This document shows, one piece after another, positions 26,221 to 35,083 of a DNA stretch of 64,000 nt. Both the position numbers and the translations under genes were made by a program. Origin of the DNA: an uncultured Atopobium sp. (GTDB lineage: Bacteria; Actinomycetota; Coriobacteriia; Coriobacteriales; Atopobiaceae); contig CAMPVF010000006.1 of NCBI GenBank assembly GCA_946997485.1, forward strand, positions 30,103 through 94,102, in the 5' to 3' direction. Below the pieces are notes generated by a model, which made no database searches, had not been told where the DNA came from, and was given only the letters and a program-made list of their open reading frames with translations. Each line of letters begins with the position of its first letter. Position 1 is the stretch's first letter.

Positions 26221-26964
26221 CTAAATATCGTTAAAAGTTACAAGAGCATGATCATTGTCAATAAGCAATTTCTTATAAAATGGATTAACAGCTTCGTGAA
26301 GTGTATCAGTACGATTGATATTTAAACCAGAAAGGTGCATAAGTTCATAGTCAACATAACCTGGATGACACATAAACTCTAACGAACCGCACTTTGTTAA
26401 CTTATCAAGCATTTCCTTTACCAACAGTGGCTTCCAAAGCTTACGCTGGTGAGCAAATTGGTCAAAATTCATAAATGAACCAGTTGTTTTGATGTCTGCA
26501 GGGACAGCAAAATTATTCCGAACGGGTAGCTTAAACTCACGCGCAAGCTCAATAAACACATCCTTCACCTGCGAGGCAGTATTAATGTGATGATGAGAGT
26601 CTAAATGACTTGGCTTAATGCCCGCATGAATAACACGCTCGATTTGAGCTTTCCATTCACGATAAACATCATCTTTACTAACTACGCCATCCTGTTCATA
26701 AAAATCAAGATAATGAAACGTACCGTCTTCTTTAACCAGCGAAGGAACGTCGGTTAATAGAGGCTTATACGTAGTAATATTTAGATGGACGCCTACAGCA
26801 AGTGATGGATGATCCTTTGCAAGTTGTACTGCTCTATCGAAACTTGGCATATTTGCCATTACGGTTGTGGAGGTAATGATCCCCTCAGTAAACGCCTTAA
26901 TAATCCCAAGACTTATGGCTTCCGTATATGCAAAGTCATCCGCATTAACTATTAACTTACCCAT
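26221..26964 (-). CDS. ChbG/YdjC-family carbohydrate deacetylase
   Basis: 247 residues. The family's metal site is visible: NADDF at residues 7-11, HLDSHHH around 122-128, and CHPG near 200. ChbG in Escherichia coli removes an acetyl group from phosphorylated chitobiose or chitotriose so that the GH4 enzyme ChbF can act on it. Here too it sits between a GH4 gene and a PTS gene on one strand, nine bases upstream of the PTS start. That context supports a deacetylation step on an imported phosphorylated disaccharide; the actual substrate is not shown by the sequence. GGGG lies nine bases ahead of the ATG. Confidence 0.85.
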   Translation of the reverse strand: MGKLIVNADDFAYTEAISLGIIKAFTEGIITSTTVMANMPSFDRAVQLAKDHPSLAVGVHLNITTYKPLLTDVPSLVKEDGTFHYLDFYEQDGVVSKDDVYREWKAQIERVIHAGIKPSHLDSHHHINTASQVKDVFIELAREFKLPVRNNFAVPADIKTTGSFMNFDQFAHQRKLWKPLLVKEMLDKLTKCGSLEFMCHPGYVDYELMHLSGLNINRTDTLHEAVNPFYKKLLIDNDHALVTFNDI

Positions 26965-27049
26965 ATTATATAACCCCTAAATTGCAAAACTTTTAACATA
27001 ACCTTTCACACTATCTGTAATGTGCTGCACAGCACAAAGTTGGTTTAGA

Positions 27050-28357
27050 TTAGTGCAGGTTAGCCCAAAAATCTTTATTTGCCACGAGCAGTTCATCCAA
27101 TACCGTCTTTGCAACATCTGCATTTGGAATTGTTTGATTGAGAGTAAAGGCTTCAAACGCCTTCTGGTAGGACTGTTCGAAGAAGGCATCTACAAGCATC
27201 TTTTCTGCTGCAACCTGTGCTTCCATAATTCCTTTATGAAAATCTGGAATGTCAAAGCGTAACGAAATTGGTTCAGCACCAGTTGCGTTAACGTGACATG
27301 GTACCTCGACGACTGCATCCTGTCGCAAATTAGGAATGGCGCCTTTATTAGGAACGATAAGCATAAAACGATCATTTTTATTGTGTAAAATCGACGCGGC
27401 AATATCAACAATATACTTTCCGTGTTCTGTACTGGCAAAAACATCAGCCGCATCGGGGTCGCCGGCCTTAATTGCGCGCACCGCTTCCTTGATTGTTTTA
27501 AGACGGCCATCCATAATTTCATTTGCTCGTGTATAGTTTTTGTCTGACTCGGCAACCATGCGATTGGGGTACAAATAATACTGCAAGTAGTTGTTGGGGA
27601 TGTTGTTGGGGAAATGCTTCGTAATCATACACATATTATTGTATGTGTGTGCCCAGCTTGGTTCCATGCCCTCTGTATTAACCCCTTGCGTTTGCATTTT
27701 TTTAATAATCTCTGGCATTACATCACGCTCAAGTTCAATATCATAAATTGAATGATACCAACCAAAATGATTTAATCCGTAATAGACAGGCACCCAATTA
27801 TCACGGTTGTAGCCAAATGACTTACATAACAACTCTTCAATGGCAATGGTCATATCGCAAGCATTAATTATCTTTGCCTTAGGATATGCGCGACGAACGC
27901 ATTCTGCAATTATGGACTCGGGATTTGTATAATTCAGAACCCATGCATTAGGAGCATATTGTTGGACGTAGCCAATTAATTCAACAAAGCCCTTCATTGA
28001 ACGTAGCCCGTACGCAAAACCACCTAAACCACACGTTTCTTGCCCAACTACATCGTGCGCTAAAGGAATTTTTTCATCCTTCTCACGCATTTGCATTTTT
28101 CCCACACGAAGTTGTGAAAATATGTAGTCGATGCCACTAAAAGCAACTGCGGGATCCTCCGTCTTAATAAGCACTACATCAAGTTTCTTCTTAGCAAGAA
28201 TAGTTTTAACAATGAGGTACATATCATCGTTTTGCACCGAATCATTATCGTATAAGCGAATTTCATCTACCGGAAATTCCTTATGATTAAGCAATGTAAG
28301 GATAATACCTGGTGTATGACTCGCTCCACCGCCTGCAATAGCAACCTTAAGACCCAT
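27050..28357 (-). CDS. Glycoside hydrolase family 4 (NAD-dependent 6-phospho-glycosidase)
   Basis: 435 residues from ATG 28357 (AAGGAAG six bases upstream); 13 extra upstream codons are unlikely. The N-terminal Rossmann segment VAIAGGGASHTPGI binds NAD. Further family marks are LNYTNPESIIAECVRRAYP, the metal-binding cysteine region INACDMTIAIEELL, and GLNHFGWY. GH4 enzymes use NAD, Mn2+ and a redox elimination mechanism to cleave 6-phospho-alpha- or beta-glycosides. Similarity in feel is closest to 6-phospho-alpha-glucosidases (MalH/GlvA), but a ChbF-like role is also possible given the ChbG-like neighbour. First gene of the operon GH4-deacetylase-PTS, divergent from an RpiR regulator. Confidence 0.9.
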   Translation of the reverse strand: MGLKVAIAGGGASHTPGIILTLLNHKEFPVDEIRLYDNDSVQNDDMYLIVKTILAKKKLDVVLIKTEDPAVAFSGIDYIFSQLRVGKMQMREKDEKIPLAHDVVGQETCGLGGFAYGLRSMKGFVELIGYVQQYAPNAWVLNYTNPESIIAECVRRAYPKAKIINACDMTIAIEELLCKSFGYNRDNWVPVYYGLNHFGWYHSIYDIELERDVMPEIIKKMQTQGVNTEGMEPSWAHTYNNMCMITKHFPNNIPNNYLQYYLYPNRMVAESDKNYTRANEIMDGRLKTIKEAVRAIKAGDPDAADVFASTEHGKYIVDIAASILHNKNDRFMLIVPNKGAIPNLRQDAVVEVPCHVNATGAEPISLRFDIPDFHKGIMEAQVAAEKMLVDAFFEQSYQKAFEAFTLNQTIPNADVAKTVLDELLVANKDFWANLH

Positions 28358-28573
28358 GGCATACTTCCTTTCGGTATGGAATACTATTAAAAGCACTAAG
28401 CACTTCTTAATTGCTATCGTATGCGTACTACAATGCTCAAAGCATGAAATCAGGGCTTTAGTTAATTTAGTTATTAAACGTTAAATTTTTCATATTGCGT
28501 AAAAGCTTCCATACTAAAATAGTGGTAATTGTTAACTGAGCCAATTGCGCATTGTCAAATGAAAGAGCAAGCC
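28358..28573. promoter_or_regulatory. Divergent promoter region, GH4 operon / RpiR regulator
   Basis: 216 bases between divergent genes. An imperfect palindrome around AACGTT (ATTAAACGTTAAAT, near 28476) is a candidate operator for the RpiR protein. Clear -35/-10 pairs were not found on either strand. Confidence 0.35.
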
Positions 28574-29419
28574 ATGAACCTATTACAGATGAGAATAACC
28601 GATCATTTCTACGAACTCAACTCAAACGAGAAAGAGGTGCTAAAAAATATCTTACTAAAATATCAAGAAATACCAACTTACACCATAACCAACCTTTCCC
28701 ATATAGCGTATACATCGACAGCATCTCTTTCACGCCTTATTAAGAAATTGGGCTTTTCTTCGTTTAGCGAATTCAAGGTTAAGACTCAAATTGACTTGGA
28801 TGCAGAGCTGGAAAAAAATTTACAAACTGATATAGAGTTCGACGAAAAAGAGTACCTAAAAGTTGTTATACAAGACATAAAGCAAACCCTCGCCATGAAC
28901 CATGCTTTGATAGATGAAATTGCACAGCTCCTTGCAAGGAAAAACGAACTGTATATTTATGGAACAGGCTCGAAACAAAAGGAAATAGTAAAGGATTTTG
29001 CGAATGATTTGCTCTATTTTGGAAAACGAGTCCAGGCTATACGCAATAGCGGTGATTTATCACATATGTGCTCAAATGTGATGTCAGCAAATGCAATACT
29101 AGTCGTATTATCACTTAATGGCCGCGGAGAAAATATTGAGAATTCACTTACAACTGCAACAGCCAGAGGAATTACACTAATAACAATCACGATAGATAGC
29201 GTTAACACGATAAGCAAACTTGCAAACTATGCGCTCTACTACAAAGATAGCATGGCCAATACAAGTCTTTACTGGACGACCCATAGTATATCCATGCTAA
29301 TTGACGTGCTAGTACGACGAATTATCCAACAGTGTTGCTTATCTTCACAACAACAAACTTACAACGAAGACGCATTGAGCTCTAACATCTCGAAAGAACC
29401 CTTGAATATGCACCGTTGA
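28574..29419 (+). CDS. RpiR/MurR-family transcriptional regulator
   Basis: 281 residues from ATG 28574 (AAAGAG six bases upstream); ATG 28559 is an alternative. The N-terminal helix-turn-helix (residues about 5-75) includes YTITNLSHIAYTSTASLSRLIKKLGF, and a SIS phosphosugar-binding domain spans about 110-240 with the motif LYIYGTGSKQKE. Such proteins repress or activate sugar genes in response to sugar phosphates. Divergent placement points to control of the GH4-deacetylase-PTS operon by an imported sugar phosphate. Confidence 0.88.
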   Translation: MNLLQMRITDHFYELNSNEKEVLKNILLKYQEIPTYTITNLSHIAYTSTASLSRLIKKLGFSSFSEFKVKTQIDLDAELEKNLQTDIEFDEKEYLKVVIQDIKQTLAMNHALIDEIAQLLARKNELYIYGTGSKQKEIVKDFANDLLYFGKRVQAIRNSGDLSHMCSNVMSANAILVVLSLNGRGENIENSLTTATARGITLITITIDSVNTISKLANYALYYKDSMANTSLYWTTHSISMLIDVLVRRIIQQCCLSSQQQTYNEDALSSNISKEPLNMHR

Positions 29420-29456
29420 TAAGGCTGAAATAGACTCCTATCTGCTAAAAATTAGA

Positions 29457-29488
29457 ATATGCCGAATACATGAATGTATCCGGCATAT
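29457..29488. terminator. Convergent hairpin between regulator and aldolase genes
   Basis: Fifteen-base arms ATATGCCGAATACAT and ATGTATCCGGCATAT with a two-base loop and one mismatch. On the minus strand it is followed by TCTAATTTTT. It probably ends both the regulator and the aldolase operon. Confidence 0.6.
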
Positions 29489-29581
29489 GATAGTTGCGTT
29501 CGTCTAGTAGTCATAAAACAGATAAAGCAGTGCTTCAATTAAGCTGTCATACAAGTGCCAACTACGAGTTAAGGTAACCGA

Positions 29582-30454
29582 CTATTCAATATACAGCTGA
29601 GCTTTGCCATCGCTGCCAAACACTTGCAACTTATGTTCAACAATGGCAGTAACAGCATCCTTGACCGGCTTCATAAAGCACCTAGGATCAAACTCATCAC
29701 TACTTAGTTTTTCACTCATTTGTCGCAGCGCGTTAGAAAAGCCCGACTTAAGCTCCGTTCCAACATTGACTTTTTGAATCCCTAAGGATATGCACTTCTT
29801 AAATTCATCATCAGTTAAACCGGAACCACCATGCAACACTAATGGACAGTCAGTAATTCCAGCTATCTTCTCTAATCTAGCAAAATCAAGGTTCGGTTCT
29901 TTTTTATAAAAACCATGTACTGTTCCAATTGCAACAGCAAGTGCATCAATATGGGTTTGCTGTATGAATGGAATGACATCCTCTGGGTCTGTTAAAACAT
30001 CTGCATTATCAGCAACAACTATATCTTCTTCTTTACCTCCAACTTTCCCTAATTCTGCCTCTACTGAACAGTTGTAATCCTTTGCATAATGCGAGATCTC
30101 AGATGTAATGGCTATATTATCAGCATAAGCATGTCTCGAAGCATCAATCATCACAGATGGAAAGCCGATGTCAATTGCTTTCTTAATTAAGGCGACATCA
30201 GTTCCATGATCAAGATGTAAGCAAATTGGAACTGTAGAAACCTCCGCAATACCTAATACCATATGATATAGCTGATGAAGCCCCATGTATTTTATCGCAC
30301 CCGATGAGGCCATTAGTATAACTGGTGCATTCTGAGAAATGGCCGCATTCACGATCGCTTGAGCATCTTCGTAGTTATTAAAGTTAAATGCACCAACTGC
30401 AAATCCATTGCTACGCGTTTGCGCCAATAGTTCTTTTAACGTAAATAATCTCAT
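29582..30454 (-). CDS. Class II ketose-bisphosphate aldolase (fructose/tagatose type)
   Basis: 290 residues from ATG 30454 (GGAG five bases upstream; a TTG four codons earlier is less likely). Zinc and substrate residues are in LHLDHGTD (near 80), VEAELGKVGG (near 135), GTVHGFY (near 180) and LHGGSGL (near 208); NVGTEL follows. It cleaves ketose-1,6-bisphosphate to dihydroxyacetone phosphate and glyceraldehyde-3-phosphate. The gene follows a fructose-type PTS IIC gene by 45 bases, so it probably degrades the phosphorylated imported ketose. The 1-phosphofructokinase-type kinase such a route would need is not in the operon. Confidence 0.9.
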   Translation of the reverse strand: MRLFTLKELLAQTRSNGFAVGAFNFNNYEDAQAIVNAAISQNAPVILMASSGAIKYMGLHQLYHMVLGIAEVSTVPICLHLDHGTDVALIKKAIDIGFPSVMIDASRHAYADNIAITSEISHYAKDYNCSVEAELGKVGGKEEDIVVADNADVLTDPEDVIPFIQQTHIDALAVAIGTVHGFYKKEPNLDFARLEKIAGITDCPLVLHGGSGLTDDEFKKCISLGIQKVNVGTELKSGFSNALRQMSEKLSSDEFDPRCFMKPVKDAVTAIVEHKLQVFGSDGKAQLYIE

Positions 30455-30499
30455 ACTTACTCCCAAATATATTACGCAATCCCTGATACAAAACGTCGC

Positions 30500-31585
30500 T
30501 TACTTGGCAACTGTTAGATTTTTGTCAAAACGCCGCTTTGCATGTAAAAGCATGAGTACCGTAACAATAAGAACACCGCACGCCAATGCAATCAAAAAAC
30601 CAACGATGTTATCAACAATAGGCCACATGAAAAAGCCATATGATGAGCCAGGAAACACATTAGAACCCATGGCAAAGCCTAATGCGCCGCCAACGCCTGA
30701 ACCGATCATACAAATTGGAATAATTCCAACATCTGAGATGATAAAGGGGAGCACGCCTTCAGAAATCCCCAACAAGCCGAGAATTAAACAAGACAAACCG
30801 CCTGCTTGCAATTGTGGTTCGAAAACCTCTTTTTTGAAAAATAGTTTTGATAATTGTGTTGACAGTCCTACACCGATAGGAGGAATTATCGACCCTAACA
30901 TAAGAGCAATATAAGAATAGCCCGTGTCGAAATACAGCTGTTTTCCTATTGTCCCCGCCATCTTGTTAACAGGTCCACCAAAGTCAAAAGCGCGAGCAGC
31001 AGCAAGAGCAGCAGACAACACAGCACCGCCGCCTTGACCGATTGAATTTACAGCAAGTTTACTTAACTGAGAAAACGCAGTCCCGATAGGTCCAACAACC
31101 CACATGGATAGCACATACACACAAGCGCTTCCCAACACAGGTAACAAAAACAGTGACTTGACACCAATGTATTTGCGCTCAAGTTTAATAATACGGTTTA
31201 AGTAAACAATTACATATCCCGCTACAAAACCAATAAGTACAGCTCCAATAAATCCTGCATTTAGTTTTACAGCCAATAAACCGCCCAACATACCAGGTGC
31301 CATACCAGGGCGATCGGCAATAGCGAAAGCAATATAACCGGCAAGAACAGGATACATTAGACTAAACATACCCTTTCCGCCTATTTGGTTTGTCCACGCC
31401 AGAAACTTAATGATTCCATCACTCTGTTCTAACAATTCTTTTTTACCAACGTTAACACCAAAAAATACTTGTCCCAGCAATGTCGTAACCCCAAGGGTTA
31501 CTCCAGCAATAACAATAACTGGCATCATGTAAGAGATGCCCGTCATCAAGTTGTTTCTAAGTTTTTCAATGCTGATTTCTTTCAT
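30500..31585 (-). CDS. PTS fructose-family IIC component
   Basis: 361 residues from ATG 31585, overlapping the IIB stop by four bases (ATGA), which fixes the start. About nine hydrophobic helices are visible. Family landmarks include GISYMMPVIVIAG near the start, FDFGGPVNKMA (about 198-208) and LGISEGVLPFII. It is the membrane channel for a fructose-like sugar, working with the IIB protein encoded just upstream. IIA is not encoded here. Confidence 0.9.
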   Translation of the reverse strand: MKEISIEKLRNNLMTGISYMMPVIVIAGVTLGVTTLLGQVFFGVNVGKKELLEQSDGIIKFLAWTNQIGGKGMFSLMYPVLAGYIAFAIADRPGMAPGMLGGLLAVKLNAGFIGAVLIGFVAGYVIVYLNRIIKLERKYIGVKSLFLLPVLGSACVYVLSMWVVGPIGTAFSQLSKLAVNSIGQGGGAVLSAALAAARAFDFGGPVNKMAGTIGKQLYFDTGYSYIALMLGSIIPPIGVGLSTQLSKLFFKKEVFEPQLQAGGLSCLILGLLGISEGVLPFIISDVGIIPICMIGSGVGGALGFAMGSNVFPGSSYGFFMWPIVDNIVGFLIALACGVLIVTVLMLLHAKRRFDKNLTVAK

Positions 31586-31905
31586 GATATAAGACCTCTC
31601 TTCTGACACTCGTTAGCAACAATTTCAGAACCTTTTGCTATTACATCCTGCAAAGAAATATTGAGTATCTTATCTTCACAACCATCAAAACGTTCCATGT
31701 TTCTTAAGGCCATGCCAGCAGAGATAACAACAAGGTCCGCCATGGTAATATCATGATCGCTTAACTCATTCTCAATACCAATTGAGCCTTGAGTCTCAAC
31801 CTTGTAACCTGCACCAAGTTTTTGAGCTGCAGTTTCTATTGCGTCTGCAGCCATATAGGTATGTGCAATACCAGTAGGACAAGCACATATTCCCACAATA
31901 AACAT
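31582..31905 (-). CDS. PTS fructose-family IIB component
   Basis: 107 residues; GGAGG lies five bases before the ATG. The active-site cysteine is in CACPTGIAHTYMAADAI (Cys at residue 9 by family comparison). It passes phosphate from a IIA domain to the sugar in the IIC channel. First recognised gene of the operon IIB-IIC-aldolase, divergent from a SorC regulator. Confidence 0.92.
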   Translation of the reverse strand: MFIVGICACPTGIAHTYMAADAIETAAQKLGAGYKVETQGSIGIENELSDHDITMADLVVISAGMALRNMERFDGCEDKILNISLQDVIAKGSEIVANECQKRGLIS

Positions 31906-32321
31906 AATGGCCTCCTTCTTTAAATAGTTTTGTTAAATGAGCCAAAAAGAAAGGTTCGGGTTGTGATCGAATGCTGTGGAACACAAACAAGAAAACAAAA
32001 TGCCTATTTTTGTTACAATTGCAAAACAATGTGGGGATTTATTTTGCAAACTAGAACAAAAGTAATTGGCTATAGTTCATACGACATACTAAGCAAATTA
32101 CAACCTGCAATGAGTGAAGTAGGACCACTGATTAACCATAATCATTGTCATAAATATGTGCATATACCTGTTGGTTTTTCATATTAACACTCCCTTCTCC
32201 CTTGCCATTACAATACACTGAAATACGGGGTTGTGCTAAAATAACTAGGTAAACGGCAGTTATTTATTAATTGCTAAATAATCAATATTCTCATGTGACG
32301 ACCACGAAGGATTTTGCACAA
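31906..32321. other. Divergent intergenic region, fructose-type PTS / SorC regulator
   Basis: 416 bases containing the promoters for both directions, none with a convincing consensus. The minus strand holds a 16-codon frame with a good ribosome-binding site (32132-32182) about 230 bases upstream of the IIB gene. No terminator hairpin or riboswitch signature was recognised between it and the IIB gene. Confidence 0.4.
32132..32182 (-). CDS. Possible 16-residue leader peptide
   Basis: ATG 32182 to TAA 32132 encodes MKNQQVYAHIYDNDYG. GGGAG lies seven bases ahead of the ATG, a stronger site than many genes here have. It lies in the long leader of the fructose-type PTS operon. It could be a regulatory upstream peptide, the remnant of a larger gene, or chance; no family match is claimed. 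Confidence 0.25.
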   Translation of the reverse strand: MKNQQVYAHIYDNDYG

Positions 32322-33272
32322 ATGTATGATAGACAGGAATACCTTCACATCATATCTACGTTATATTATAAAGAAGGCAAGACACAGCAGGAAATCTCAG
32401 ACCTATTGCAGATCACAAGACCAACAGTCTCAAGGCTTCTTAAAGAAGCACTTCAACGCGGAATTGTCACTATTACCATTAACAATATTGAGGAAAATTA
32501 CCTCGACTTATGTAAGAAGATTAGAAAAACTTGGAACCTCAACTCTGTCGTTATTTGTAGTAGCACACCAAACGAATTGTCGACAAAAAGTAATCTTGCC
32601 AATAAATTGTTGCCGAACCTTAAACAAATATTAGATACCTGCGAAACCGTTGGTATTGGTTGGGGAACAACCCTTTATGAGCTGTTAAACTTTTTCCCGT
32701 CATTCCACACTAATATAAAAGAGATCATACCATTGATAGGCGGCTATGGCATAACTAACATGCAATATCACTCTAATTCACTGGTCATACGAGCGGCAGA
32801 CAAATTCATTAGCAAATATACTCTTAGCTATACACCACCGTATGATAAAGACGAGGAAACCGTTAGAGAATTATATCAATTTCCTTTAGTAGCTAAGCAA
32901 ATTGAAAAAGCAAAATCAGTCGATATAGCACTTATAACACCTGATGCCATTACTGAGCACTCAACTCTAAAACGCTTGGGCTATGCCGATAAGGAAGAAC
33001 TTGACACTTTTCGTGCGCAAGGAATTATTGGAAATATTCTCTGTTCGTTCTATGATATAGCTGGTCATACACGCAAAACAACTTTTACTGATAAAATGAT
33101 AGGACTTAAATTGGATGATTTAAGGAATATTAGGCGCGTATATCTATGCGCTGCAAGAAAAGAAAAAACCCTTAGTGTATTGGGCGCCCTTAATTCAGGA
33201 ATTATCACCGATCTTGCAATAGATGTTGCACTTGCTGAAGAATTAATTATAGACATGGGGGCATCAAAATAG
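32322..33272 (+). CDS. SorC/DeoR-family sugar-responsive transcriptional regulator
   Basis: 316 residues from ATG 32322, with AAGGA ten bases upstream; the frame extends to a TTG at 32271 without a good site. The N-terminal helix-turn-helix is clear (EGKTQQEISDLLQITRPTVSRLLKEA, residues about 18-43). The rest is the SorC sugar-binding domain with VGIGWGTTLYELL and NSGIITDLAIDVALAEELI at the end. These proteins bind a phosphosugar effector as tetramers. It should control the divergent IIB-IIC-aldolase operon. Confidence 0.88.
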   Translation: MYDRQEYLHIISTLYYKEGKTQQEISDLLQITRPTVSRLLKEALQRGIVTITINNIEENYLDLCKKIRKTWNLNSVVICSSTPNELSTKSNLANKLLPNLKQILDTCETVGIGWGTTLYELLNFFPSFHTNIKEIIPLIGGYGITNMQYHSNSLVIRAADKFISKYTLSYTPPYDKDEETVRELYQFPLVAKQIEKAKSVDIALITPDAITEHSTLKRLGYADKEELDTFRAQGIIGNILCSFYDIAGHTRKTTFTDKMIGLKLDDLRNIRRVYLCAARKEKTLSVLGALNSGIITDLAIDVALAEELIIDMGASK

Positions 33273-33298
33273 TCGGAAGAACTCACCTATCCGTGCGC

Positions 33299-33338
33299 AA
33301 AAAACGGCGCAGCCGTTAGGTACGGTTACGCCGTTTAT
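33299..33338. terminator. Bidirectional terminator between SorC and SIS genes
   Basis: Hairpin with AAACGGCG and CGCCGTTT outer arms and an inner AGCCGT/ACGGTT stem. A run of six A precedes it on the plus strand (six T on the minus), so it is strongest for the minus-strand SIS operon. Confidence 0.75.
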
Positions 33339-33440
33339 AAATCCGTTTAGTAATTCGTTTACTAATTCATTTACAAATTTGCTTTGTGATTATCTGTGGA
33401 CTATCAATCGCGGGCATTACCTGGCGGGTATTACCTGCGT

Positions 33441-34046
33441 TTACGCGTTCAAAATCGACGCACCAAGCGCTCCACCCGGATGCCATTTTACATACTGCTC
33501 GGGCGTAAGTTCATACTCGTTTTGCAGCAAAATAGACAGCGTCTGCAGCGCAATAAGCTCAACCAAAATCGACGCACGAGGCGGCTTGTTCATACTGTCG
33601 CCCTCCTGCTTCACGCCTGCAATAAGCGCCACATCCGCGTTCTGCGCAAGCCACGACGTTGCCTTGCCCGTAAGCGCAATAATATGCACGCCAATCTTTT
33701 GCAAGCACGAAACGGTAGCCTTGAGCTCGGCAGTTTCGCCCGAGTTAGAAATGGCAATAACCACGTCGCCCGGCTTTGTTTGCCCCGCAGATCCATGCAC
33801 GCACTCGGTTCCGTGCAGCTCGTAGGTGGGTGTTCCGGTTGAAGAAAACAGCGACGCCGCGTAACCCGCCACGTGTCCCGGCTTTCCAATTCCCGTTACG
33901 TGCACGCGCCCGCCCCTGGCCTGCACGTCTAAAATTAGCTTTTTAGCTGCTGAAAGAGACTCAACGTCTATGGCATTCATATACTCCGACACCGATTTTT
34001 CAATTGAGTCTAAATAGCTTGCTACCTGCTCTTTATTGTTTGACAT
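33441..34046 (-). CDS. SIS-domain sugar-phosphate isomerase, arabinose-5-phosphate isomerase-like without CBS domains
   Basis: 201 residues; AGAGGA lies six bases before the ATG. The KdsD/GutQ pattern is visible in order: VTGIGKPGHVAGYAAS (near 50), SSTGTPTYELHGTECVHG (near 68), DVVIAISNSGETAEL (near 95), and the C-terminal HPGGALG (near 190). Full-length KdsD/GutQ proteins add two CBS domains that are missing here. The family interconverts arabinose-5-phosphate and ribulose-5-phosphate; a hexulose-phosphate isomerase is an alternative. It is the last gene of the IIB-IIC-aldolase-isomerase operon. Confidence 0.82.
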   Translation of the reverse strand: MSNNKEQVASYLDSIEKSVSEYMNAIDVESLSAAKKLILDVQARGGRVHVTGIGKPGHVAGYAASLFSSTGTPTYELHGTECVHGSAGQTKPGDVVIAISNSGETAELKATVSCLQKIGVHIIALTGKATSWLAQNADVALIAGVKQEGDSMNKPPRASILVELIALQTLSILLQNEYELTPEQYVKWHPGGALGASILNA

Positions 34047-34157
34047 TCACAATCCTCTTTCCTGCACTTTAACACGCTCGTGCACGCTTGTGCACGCTTA
34101 GGCGCGCTAAGCTGCGCACATGGCACACGCGCGCTAATCTGCACGCAAATTGCCTGC

Positions 34158-34844
34158 TTACGCCTGCTCGGTAACCTTTTTCCAATCTGCCTCAAATGCA
34201 GCTAATCCCTGATTTGTAAGCGGGTGCAGTAAGCATTTTTTGAGCGCACCAAACGGTACCGTTGCAATATCAGCGCCCAGAAGCGCAGCTTGAGCCACAT
34301 GATTTGGCGTACGTACCGAGGCCGTAATAATTTCAGGTCCGCCTTCTTGCTCCCAGTAGCCATAGTCAAAGTTCTTTACCGCATCAACCACCGCTTCGAG
34401 CTCGTGCAATCCATCTTCTGCAATATCATCGAAGCGTCCAACAAAGGGTGAAATATAGCGCGCACCAGCACGAGCAGCCAGCAGTGCTTGCGTTACGCTA
34501 AAGATGAGCGTCATGTTCACGCGAATGCCCTTCTTTGCCAGCGCATGGGTTGCCGGCAGTGCAGCCTCACAAATAGGTAGCTTAACCACGATATTTGGCG
34601 CCAGTGCGGCAAGACGCTCACCATCGGCAATCATGTCTTCGGTAGTTGTGGCGCACGATTCCGCAGAAACTGGCACGTCGTTGCCCACAATCTTGCAAAT
34701 CTTTACCATGTGGCTTTCAAAATCGGCAAGCGTACCGCCGCAGCGGGCGTACAGCGTTGGATTAGTAGTAACGCCCGATAAAATACCCCAATCAGCTGCT
34801 GCTTTAATGTCGTCTAAATTTGCTGTATCGATAAAAAATTTCAT
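34158..34844 (-). CDS. Transaldolase / fructose-6-phosphate aldolase-like protein
   Basis: 228 residues from ATG 34844 (AGGA five bases upstream); the 11-codon extension to 34877 is unlikely. It begins MKFFIDTANLDDIK, has GVTTNPTL near residue 25, and the Schiff-base lysine in NIVVKLPI (near 85); ARYISPFVGR follows. These are marks of the TalC/FSA subfamily of small transaldolases. It transfers or cleaves dihydroxyacetone units in sugar phosphates. It lies between the PTS IIC and the isomerase gene on one strand. Confidence 0.9.
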   Translation of the reverse strand: MKFFIDTANLDDIKAAADWGILSGVTTNPTLYARCGGTLADFESHMVKICKIVGNDVPVSAESCATTTEDMIADGERLAALAPNIVVKLPICEAALPATHALAKKGIRVNMTLIFSVTQALLAARAGARYISPFVGRFDDIAEDGLHELEAVVDAVKNFDYGYWEQEGGPEIITASVRTPNHVAQAALLGADIATVPFGALKKCLLHPLTNQGLAAFEADWKKVTEQA

Positions 34845-34880
34845 AGTAATCCTAACCTTAACGGAAACCAAACTCACCGT

Positions 34881-34930
34881 GTTATAAGCTGTTACAAGCT
34901 GTTACAAGCTGTTACAAGCTCTTATAAGCC
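34881..34930. repeat. Five tandem ten-base units
   Basis: Units GTTATAAGCT, three times GTTACAAGCT, then CTTATAAGCC, in the 239-base gap between the IIC and transaldolase genes. The outer units can pair with each other. Purpose unknown; there are no spacers, so it is not a CRISPR array. Confidence 0.7.
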
Positions 34931-35083
34931 AAACGTATAGCGAATGCCATGCTCACGCCGCAACCCAAGTGCACGGAAGCACGCACACGCACAACCGCGC
35001 GCAAACATGCGCAAAACCGCAGGTACACAGCGCGAACGCGAGCGCAAACACACACCCGCGCGCGCTGCCAACCGAAGCCTGTT

